A stretch of DNA of 64,000 bases from Vandiemenella viatica (Eukaryota > Arthropoda > Insecta > Orthoptera > Morabidae): NCBI GenBank assembly GCA_031002005.1, contig CM061920.1:116798095-116862094 (forward strand). Direction: 5' to 3'. Numbering within the stretch: the stretch's first letter is position 1; the number at the start of each line of letters is the position of its first letter. The notes under the pieces were generated by a model. It ran no database searches. It was not told the DNA's origin and worked only from the letters and a program-made list of their open reading frames with translations. A program made the translations under genes and the position numbers. This document shows, in pieces, positions 56,474 through 64,000 of this stretch.

Positions 56474-56691
56474 GTGTTGATGCACAAGGAAAAGGTTTAT
56501 TATATAAATCTGTTCCTGATTGCTTTATAAAGATATGGAAGAGTGAGGGACTTTATGGCTTTTATAAAGGTTTTGTTCCTAGTTACGCTCGTCTTGGCCC
56601 ACACACTGTATTGTGCTTCGTATTCTGGGATGCACTTAAACAACTGGAAGCAGACCTAGAAAAAAAATATTCTGAGAAGAAACATTCATGA
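56474..56691 (+). CDS. SLC25A35: SLC25A35-like carrier, exon 4 (residues 239-310, stop)
   Basis: Starts by completing Gly239, then 'VDAQGKGLLYKSVPDCFIK' and 'EGLYGFYKGFVPSYARLGPH' with 'FWDALKQLE', the C-terminal half of carrier repeat 3. Ends in a lysine-rich tail and TGA at 56689-56691. A frame opening further upstream (56443) crosses the intron and is not the true start. Confidence 0.94.
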
Positions 56692-56941
56692 ATCTAAAGA
56701 AATCTGAATTTTATGATGTTACTTTTTGTGTGTTTATAATTTCAAGAAGTAAACTGCAAGATCACATAATTAAAAAGTAATTATTGTGGTAAATGTAAAC
56801 TGACAAAAACAAGTACTGAAGTCATGCCTAGTGATATTCTCTTGTCAAAACAAATGAGATCTCAGAATGTCTGATTTACAGTGATTTGCATACTGGCAGT
56901 CTAAGTAATTTGGCTGTAGAGATACATACATCCCCTTTTCA

Positions 56942-56947
56942 AATAAA
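56942..56947 (+). terminator. Candidate polyadenylation signal of the carrier gene
   Basis: First AATAAA after the stop codon, 251 bp downstream, giving a plausible 3' UTR of 56692 to about 56970. No transcript evidence. Confidence 0.5.
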
Positions 56948-56969
56948 AAGCTGTTGTAATTATTCAGTT

Positions 56970-59200
56970 TTATAGGCTGTGTGAATTGGTGCTACATATA
57001 TTGGCATGTATTCAATACCAGTCAAGGAAGGTGGTTGGGCATGTTTATATGGTCTTAAAGTTGTAAATAGTGACCAATAATTAGTGTGTTCGCTGAAAGA
57101 TCAAGTTTTGGAAGCATACAGTAATCACATAAGCAGTATAGTTTCATTTAGAATCTGGCAATTATGACACATGAATTTTTCATTATATTTGACCAATATG
57201 GTGATGACATCTATCAATCAATGTATGCCTTCTGGAAGACCAACCACCTTCTTATTTAGATGATTTCTCTATGATGATATTTTGACTCGGTGTGCAGTTG
57301 CTGAATCAGACACAAGGTCCAAAACTAGTGTGCATAATAAATCGTTCATCCTGCTTCCCATATTTGTCATCATGCAACTACTTTTTGCTAGCCATATTTA
57401 GCAAAACCTTTTTTTAAGATATCCTAATGGGTGTGACATAAAGTCTGTGGCATAATAGAGCAAAGACTGGACAGATCTCTGCACATTTTCTCACTGTATG
57501 GCTCAGTAACTGTATCAAAGTGTAGAGATGTACTTTAGTAAAATGCTTGGACCTGCTGAATAGCAGAGAACCCTTGATGATGATATTAAAATTCTCTGTT
57601 GCAAGTTGATTGTGCTACACCAGTATCACCATTTATTGCTTGAGTTAACATTTATTACATTCCACACAAAAAATGTTCATTTGGGTAGTTTGTGGTCAAG
57701 TTTGTGATGATGTTTAATGCATGTATAACATAAGCCATTTTACTTTAATATTTACAAATAGAATTTATATTGTTATATCTTTATATATATTTTATTATAA
57801 ATTGTTTAAAAATTTGTTGTTAAGAAACGCAAACTTGTTGCAAGTTATTGTTAGCAAAGCCTATCAGAAAGAATGTAAAATATATATTATATTTTTAAAA
57901 TTTTGAAACTTTCTTTCAAAGAAGTAAGAAAATACTTTACCAAATTATAATTAACAAGTTCCCCTAAGATCTTGCCTATTTTGTATCAAATAATTTAGTG
58001 TGATGATTGTTAGAATTTATTGGGTGACTCCTTATACATGTGTGATGATTACAAAGAGATCCCCTGCTCTGGTCATGTTAAATCTGTCAAAGTGAATGAA
58101 CTGAACTTCTTGCTGCTGACAAGAGGAAAAGTGTTGGTAGTGGAGAAGACAATGAAGTGACAAAATAATAAATATGGAAATGTATTGTTGTTTGAAATGA
58201 CAAGGAACAAGACACTTGTATTCGTTTTGTGCAATTTCACCACATACCTTTCACAGGGGGGGTCGCAGTCTGTACACATGAGTAAATTAGGGTCATTCTC
58301 AAGTGAAAGTAAAACATAACTGCAGTGGTGATGGAATGTGAATAACATTACCAGCATGATAATTTGATAAGACAATGTTGCAATGCATTGAGTGGCTGAG
58401 GATGCCTTCTGTGTCATGGATAAATAGTTACATCATGTGGGAGAAATTCCTAGAGTCTGAGAGACACCATAACCCATGGTACATTGTATAAAACAAACTG
58501 TCATTATATGCCAAGGTAAGATGGCATGATGCAATCTTGAATATGGACCTCTTGCTGTGAAATAGTTGCAGCTCCAAACTGCATGATGTAGTAGAAAAGT
58601 TGACGATTGACCCGGCACTGCCAAGTGTAGAAGTATCTTCTCAGTTTCCAAAAGAATTGTGTGTTCAGCGAACATCCCTTCTCCATCCTAAGTAGCACCC
58701 CGTAGAATGGATTTGGAAGTGGAACCCCTCTTGTATCAGTGACGCTCCAGCATTGTCCTCCATGTATGCATTCAGGATAAGGAGAAAAGATGGTTAAATG
58801 CATGGGTGACGAACTGTCTCATAATGCTATGAGTTTATATCCACAAGAGCATGTTGTAAGGGACAATACCACATACCGGGGTGGAAGTATTGGTTTAATC
58901 ACTTTAACTAACCTCCAACGTGTTTTCAGTTCTGTCAACAAAGTTCACTAATTAAACTGTCAAACCGTGTGCGAGTCTAGACAAATCAACTGTAAGAAAT
59001 TACAGCCACCTCTTCCCTCTTTATTCCTTAGGAAAGAAAAGGTTACTATTCACTATGAGAAATATGCACTGTTAAAGTCAAAAAAAATTAAATATATTTT
59101 CAAAGTCACAATTACAATTGAAGTTGGCTATCAGACGAATCATTTACAAAAATGCAAGTTATGAAGAGGAATAAACACCAGACTGACCCCCGTTAATAAA
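56970..59200. other. Intergenic, no recognised gene
   Basis: Overlapping minus-strand ORFs around 58070-58800 are short, in two frames and match nothing I recognise. The sequence there is somewhat less AT-rich, so an old pseudogene is possible. No repeats identified. Confidence 0.4.
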
Positions 59201-59254
59201 TTATCAAAGCTTCATAGTCACTGTTTACAATTCGCAAGTTCAAAAAAATTTATC

Positions 59255-59377
59255 ATGGCTTCCGAGACGGCGTGGTTGGTATTACTTCTGGAACTAATTT
59301 CACGGCCTACACAGACGCCACCGGGCGGCTACTCCCAAAAGCGACTAACACACTGGTTGCTTCAAGACATGGGATAG
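59255..59377 (+). CDS. Unrecognised 40-codon ORF in a CpG-rich patch (candidate small gene or first exon)
   Basis: ATC-ATGG start context; the peptide begins 'MASETAWLVLLLELISRP' and continues 'TQTPPGGYSQKRLTHWL', then TAG. The surrounding 59257-59430 holds about ten CpGs against an AT-rich background, as expected near a promoter or first exon. In another frame directly after it lies a hydrophobic run ('GIVVLAGLFPLGVLYF'), so a small membrane protein broken by a frameshift is conceivable. No similarity is recognised and no splice donor can be chosen. It may be chance. Confidence 0.22.
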   Translation: MASETAWLVLLLELISRPTQTPPGGYSQKRLTHWLLQDMG

Positions 59378-59407
59378 TTGTGCTGGCAGGTCTGTTCCCG
59401 CTGGGCG

Positions 59408-59414
59408 TTTTATA
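59408..59414 (-). promoter_or_regulatory. TATA-like box on the minus strand (weak)
   Basis: TATAAAA on the minus strand directly before GC-rich sequence (CGCCCAGCGGG). It would fire leftward through the CpG-rich patch. Only suggestive; no initiator or downstream gene is identified. Confidence 0.2.
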
Positions 59415-59430
59415 CTTTTAGACGCATGAC

Positions 59431-60020
59431 ACCTGTAGCTTCTCGCTACTAAAAATAGTTTGGAAAAATCCTGTGATCCCCAGTGTTCAAAATTTTACAG
59501 TGTACAGTACTTGACTTGTGGATTATACCTCTAAAGTTAATCAGTTTGCTGTAAATAATTCAAGTGTGGTTGCGGAATAATACTAACTTCGTGTAAGACT
59601 TAGGTTCTTCCCCTCGCTGGCACTTTGACTTCACATTTTTCTCAAATTTCTACTGAAGTATATGTTATCATGTTTAAACCTCTGTCATGTTGTTCTATGA
59701 TTGGCCCTGTTTTAAATGCTATCATTTTTATTATTAATGGTAGTGTATTATAGAAGTTGTGGAACTCACAAAAATTGAGGTGATAGACACGACACCAACA
59801 TGTTGAAAAAAACTAATATTTTGTTAATTATTATTACAGTGCTGCTTATTTCAAAAAAGTTTTCGTCAGAATTTTTATTTAATTTTATTAAACATTTAAA
59901 AAGTTATTCTGTTTACTGATGTGGTCTTAGTTGTTCACAATTTAAATTTGAAAACTCCCACGTTTTCCTTTACGGCGTAATTACGTTAAAAACTGATTTA
60001 ATGTTTGTTTCACTGTGTCG
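59431..60020. other. Intergenic, nothing identified
   Basis: AT-rich, no supported feature. Confidence 0.45.
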
Positions 60021-60025
60021 AATGC

Positions 60026-60048
60026 ATCTACATCTACATCTATACTCT
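60026..60048 (-). repeat. ATCTAC microsatellite tail of LINE-B
   Basis: CATCTACATCTACATCTATACTCT; the 3' tail of the LINE-B copy (its 3' end points left), separated from its body by the fold-back element at 60049-60442. Confidence 0.75.
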
Positions 60049-60442
60049 TAAAATTAAGGAAGGATAGGGAAATATGACCCAACACTTACCACAGATGAAG
60101 GCGGCTGGGACGACGAACAAAAAACAAACACAAGACACAAGAGAAGCGCAATATTTCGGCCTACAGCAGCCTTAAACGTGCAGAAGGTGAAGCACCAGGC
60201 GCCGTCACATGTGTACACATAGTCGGCCATCTATGTGTACACATGTGACGGCGCCTGGTGCTTCACCTTCTGCACGTTTAAGGCTGCTGTAGGCCGAAAT
60301 ATTGCGCTTCTCTTGTGTCTTGTGTTTGTTTTTTGTTCGTCGTCCCAGCCGCCTTCATCTGTGGTAAGTGTTGGGTCATATTTCCCTATCCTTCCTTAAT
60401 TTTATTGCCTTAAAGCTTTTTCCTGCTCATTGTTATTACATA
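60049..60442. mobile_element. Fold-back mini-element built from two inverted PLE termini, 8-bp TSD
   Basis: 60049-60233 is an almost perfect reverse complement of 60236-60404, with practically no loop. Both arms match the terminal region of the PLE at 40560-40757 (ACACATGTGACG, CACCTTCTGCACGTTTAAGG, TAGGCCGAAATATTGC, GCCGCCTTCATCTGTGG). The right arm continues ~38 bp to the PLE 3' end. TATACTCT flanks it on both sides (60041-60048, 60443-60450). No coding content. Confidence 0.88.
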
Positions 60443-60450
60443 TATACTCT

Positions 60451-62190
60451 GCAATTCACAAAAATTGTGGGTGGCAGAGGGTGCTCAGCACCAAAGCTAT
60501 TCTCTTTGTTGTGCATTCCAATCCCTAATGGTACGAGGGAAAAAAGAATTCATATAAGAATCATTGCGGCACCTTATTTCTCTAATCTTATCTATCCTGT
60601 CATTCCGGCTCAAATAGGTTGGTGGACGAAGTATTTCACTACACTCGTGAGTGAAAGTGGGAGTACACATGTTTACCAATTAGTTTAAACGAATCGTGCG
60701 TCGTCTATCTACCAGAGACTCCCAGCCTAGTCTACTAATCAGTTCTGTGATGCTTTCATAAGGACTGTAGCAAGCGGTCACGAATCGAGCGGCTCTTCTC
60801 TGTACTTTCTCTATACTTTCGATCAACCCCTTACGAAACGGATCCCAAATGGCACAACAATAGTCCAAATGTGGACGCACAAGAGATTTGTACGCTATCT
60901 CCTTTGTTTGTTCATTACAATTTTTCAATATTCGACCTATGAATCGCAGCCTAGAATTAGCTCTACTTACCAACGAATTAATGTGTTAGTCCCATTTCAT
61001 GTTCCTTTGTACTGTTACTCCCAAATATTTCATAGAATCGACCATATCAATAACTGAACTGTTTAACTCGTATTTCTGAACAATTGGATTCTTTTTGTTA
61101 GTTATGCTCATTGTCTTGCACTTTTTACAATTTAGCGTAAGTTGCCACTCAGCGCACCATGCCAAAATAATATCCAGATCACGCTGAATTTCTAAGCAAT
61201 CGGCCAAATTCCTTACTTCCCTATAAATAACCGCATCATCAGCAAACAATCTAAAAAGGCTTTTCACTTTGTCTCTGAGATCGTTTATAAAAATTAAAAA
61301 AAGAAGTGGTCCTATTACACTTCCTTGAGGTACCCCCGATGTAACATCTAGACTAGAAGAACTTTCTCCTTCAACGACGACATACTGCGACCGACCAGTT
61401 AGAAAATCCTTTATCCATTCACAAAGCTGACCCGATATACCGTACGCTCGTAGCTTCGCTAAAAGGCGGTTGTGTGGCACAGAGTCAAAGGCTTTCTGAA
61501 AATCTAAAAAAAATGGCATCTACTTGTGAACCTGCATCAATAACTTTCATTACGTCGTGTGTAAATAGGGCCAGCTGTGTTTCACATGATCTTTTCTTCC
61601 GAAATCCGTGTTGATTTGTTGTAAGCAAATTATTATCGTCTAGAAATTTCATAATGTTCGAGCATATAATATGCTCCATAACTCTACTACAAACAGATGT
61701 TATAGATATTGGACGATAGTTTCCAGGATCACTTCGATCCCCTTTCTTGAAAGTTGGAGTTACTTGCGCGATTTTCCAGTCTGTATGTACTTTTCGCTCT
61801 TCTAATGATTTACTGAATATATCAGACAGAAATGGGCCGATTTCCGCCGAAGATTCTTACTGGAATTCCATCTGGGCCCGGTGCTTACCCCCACTTCAGG
61901 AGCTCTAATTGCTTTATGATACCTGCAGTATCTATCCGTAATGATTCCATCACCAACTCGACACGGCGTGGGAAAACGGGAACACTATCCTTATTTTCAT
62001 CAGTAAATGAATTTTTGAATACAGTGTTTAGTACGTTAGCTTTATCGCGGCTTTCATTAACCTCTGAACTTTCACAAATTAGTGCTGGTATATTGCTATT
62101 GGTACAATTGACTTTTCGTACATACGACCAGAATTTCTTTGAGTTTTCTGTGAGACTCTTAGAGAGAGAGTTGGAATGAAAATCGTGCTT
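60451..62190 (-). pseudogene. LINE-B (CR1/jockey-like): reverse transcriptase and C-terminal tail
   Basis: Minus-strand 61519-60986 (177 codons) is a well-preserved RT core: 'FLDFQKAFDSVPHNRL', 'SGVPQGSVIGPLLFLIFIND' and an intact 'FADDAVIY' active site. It continues in other frames to 'SLVRPHLDYCCAIWDPF', 'VQRRAARFV' (60973-60680) and 'NSFFPRTIRDWN' (60679-60497). Upstream, 61679-61485 gives 'NQHGFRKKRSCETQLALF'. Frameshifts near 61500 and 60980 and a missing endonuclease make it inactive. Distinct from LINE-A in sequence and tail. Confidence 0.88.
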
Positions 62191-62880
62191 TGAAACTTTT
62201 ATATGTTATACAGTCTTCTTTATTATTATATAAAAATTACTTTTTAGCTCCGAAAATGATCGAAAACGTGTTGTTATATGGTGTTGAAAATGCGAGTGTG
62301 TTTAAAAACGTTTTAAAATCGTATTTACTTTATTTATTCTGCCTGAGACTATTGATTTTTAGTGAATTTTTCTTTCTCCCAGTTCGTTGTTATTATTATA
62401 AATGTACTTTACTGCATCGAAAAGTGTTGAAAAATCGTGATATGGTAACGTAACCAAAACTGATTGTTTAAAAGTTGAATTACTGAGGATTTCAATGATT
62501 TCGGTGAGTTGAAATTTTTTTTACTATTATTAACTGTCTATTTAGAGCTTGTATTATATGCTGAGTTACTTTTCTGATTTTAAATCACCGTATTTTCGCC
62601 AGTGAGCTGCAGTATCGGCTTCTGTATTAATACCGTCCCCCATATCCTGTAGTGACGAGATGAACAATTTTACAATTCTGAAAGGCTTACCCTCTCCCCT
62701 ATGCTCTGTAGCAAAGAAATGCAGAATTTAACTAATTCTAAGGTGCTTACAATATACATTCAAAATGTTCCCATAGGCTGAGACTTGTGGCCCAGGCACT
62801 TTCTTTGGCCTGTGGTGGGGAAAGCAGAAATATTTCTTTCTGCTTTGACTGTTATGGGTGCTTGTCTTTCCCATTTCACC
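62191..62880. other. Intergenic, nothing identified
   Basis: AT-rich; an ORF of 87 codons at 62190-62453 has low complexity and no recognised similarity. Confidence 0.45.
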
Positions 62881-63075
62881 GAGTGTGGTAGTGAGCAGTA
62901 ACGCTCTGGCCTCACGTGGGTTTGAATTCCCATCCAGATTTGGGTTTTCCATGGTTCCCCCAAAAATCTCCAGGTAAATGCCAGGATATGTCCTTCAAAA
63001 GGCTATGGCTGAATTCCTTCCCCACTTCTAATGACTTTACTGTCAATGAGGCATAAAGCCACAAGAAAAAAAAAA
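62881..63075 (+). mobile_element. SINE-1 copy, diverged
   Basis: A-box-like TGGTAGTGAGC, B-box-like GGTTTGAATTCCC (about 62919-62931), then CCATCCAGATTTGGGTTTTC, CCATGGTTCCCCC and CTCCAGGTAAATGCCAGGAT, with an A-tail at 63064-63075. TSD not readable. A few small deletions relative to the copy at 26340. Confidence 0.85.
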
Positions 63076-64000
63076 GGTCCACCAAACATTTATTAGGAAT
63101 ATGTTTGTATCTTTTTTTTCAGTAGCTTATTGGGAATATGTTTGAATTGTTTTTGCTGTACTTCAGCAAAACAAAACTAAATAAGCACATGCTTTAAGGC
63201 ATTGTCAAATCAAAAAGGGGGGGGGGGAAGAAGATTGGATAAGTTCCATGAAATAGACATTGCTGTAAAAATTGAAACAAGTGCACTACCAAAACTTTAC
63301 GTTCTAATCTTTCAATTACTAGCATTTGCATACTGCTTTGTGCTTTGATGTGCGTATAAATTCTTCACCGATTTTATTCTAGTTAATATATTAACTTGTA
63401 GAGGCATTAATGTTTTAATGCACATGCGACAGGAGTTATGACTTACGAGTTATGACTTTAAACAGAAACTTTAGCCAAGTTTGTGGTTAGGTTGAACCAG
63501 AATGACAGCTGACTCGTTTGGTTAAAAAGTATAGGGCACAATGGATTTAGTTTTATAATTTATTGGTGTGGCATAAGATTTTAGGATTCCTAGTTAATTT
63601 TAAATTTCATTCGGCCATGTTGTTTTTAGTCATTAACTCAATAGCACTTAAGAAGTTCCAACTTTGTGGTGATAGAAAATACAAGCAAAAACAAACATTA
63701 TAAAATCAAGGTTATGTGAGTTATTTAATAAAAAGAACAGTTTATTCTACTGGCCATGGTTTGAACAGCCACCAAATATATACTAATCAAGTAAAGTTGT
63801 TTGAAATATGGGCAGTTTCACACAAGTTATTACACAAAAAGAATGTATTATTACCTGTTAATGTTTATTGTAGCTCTTTTTCAAATCCTTTCTTTGATAA
63901 AAACAAACTAAATTTCGGATCCGTATAACTTGTAGAGGACAAGTATTGCACATTAACGTATTATACTGAACATTGAATAGAATTTAGTGACAATTGCCAA
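63076..64000. other. Intergenic, nothing identified
   Basis: AT-rich; contains an A/G run at 63212-63230. The 70-codon ORF at 63716 has no recognised similarity. Confidence 0.45.

Noticed and set aside
58073..58803. A protein-coding gene on the minus strand downstream of the carrier
   Set aside because: Three overlapping short ORFs in different frames, no recognisable domain, no consistent splice sites; left as unannotated.

Overview
This is a stretch of a large, transposon-rich animal genome, almost certainly an insect. I infer a polyneopteran-like insect (locust, stick insect or cockroach grade) from the very long introns and from tRNA-headed SINEs with a 'CCATGGTTTCCCCAAATC' core; that placement is from memory and is not proven by the window. 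There are no bacterial features: no operons, CRISPR or IS elements.

One host gene is convincing. It is a mitochondrial carrier of the SLC25A34/35 type on the + strand, rebuilt from four exons (5400-5780, 43764-43982, 56276-56390, 56474-56691) that join into a 310-residue protein with three carrier repeats. Intron 1 is about 38 kb, intron 2 about 12.3 kb and appears to start with GC rather than GT, and intron 3 is 83 bp. Nearly everything else is transposable elements and their debris, nested up to three deep, many datable by target-site duplications (TSDs) that I could read directly.

Upstream (1-5399): the 3' end of a LINE, then a fossil CGBP1-like hAT gene split by a 1.9-kb hAT-type non-autonomous element that itself holds a SINE. 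Intron 1 (5781-43763): a 277-bp MITE next to exon 1; antisense LINE-A copies; a hAT element carrying a Penelope-like (PLE) GIY-YIG fragment; a Helitron-like element holding satellite DNA and a DD41D Tc1/mariner element; a protein-disulfide-isomerase pseudogene; a gag fossil split by a hAT MITE; a decayed, unassigned transposase gene; a long-armed inverted-repeat element; a degenerate ~140-bp tandem array; a second Helitron-like element split by a 3.0-kb ZMYM-type hAT; a 2.76-kb PLE palindrome; and the most complete LINE-A.

Intron 2 (43983-56275): a hAT element (45603-52437) interrupted by a third Helitron-like element that is packed with about 20 copies of the ~184-bp satellite and flanked by a near-identical ~745-bp duplication of the hAT; then two dead Tc1/mariner elements. 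Downstream (56692-64000): the carrier 3' UTR, a CpG-rich patch with a 40-codon ORF, a fold-back mini-element made of two PLE ends inserted into the tail of a LINE-B copy, and the LINE-B reverse transcriptase.

The items most worth a second look are the satellite-bearing Helitron-like family (three insertions, one shared dimeric repeat), the duplication around the largest copy, and the two palindromic PLE structures.
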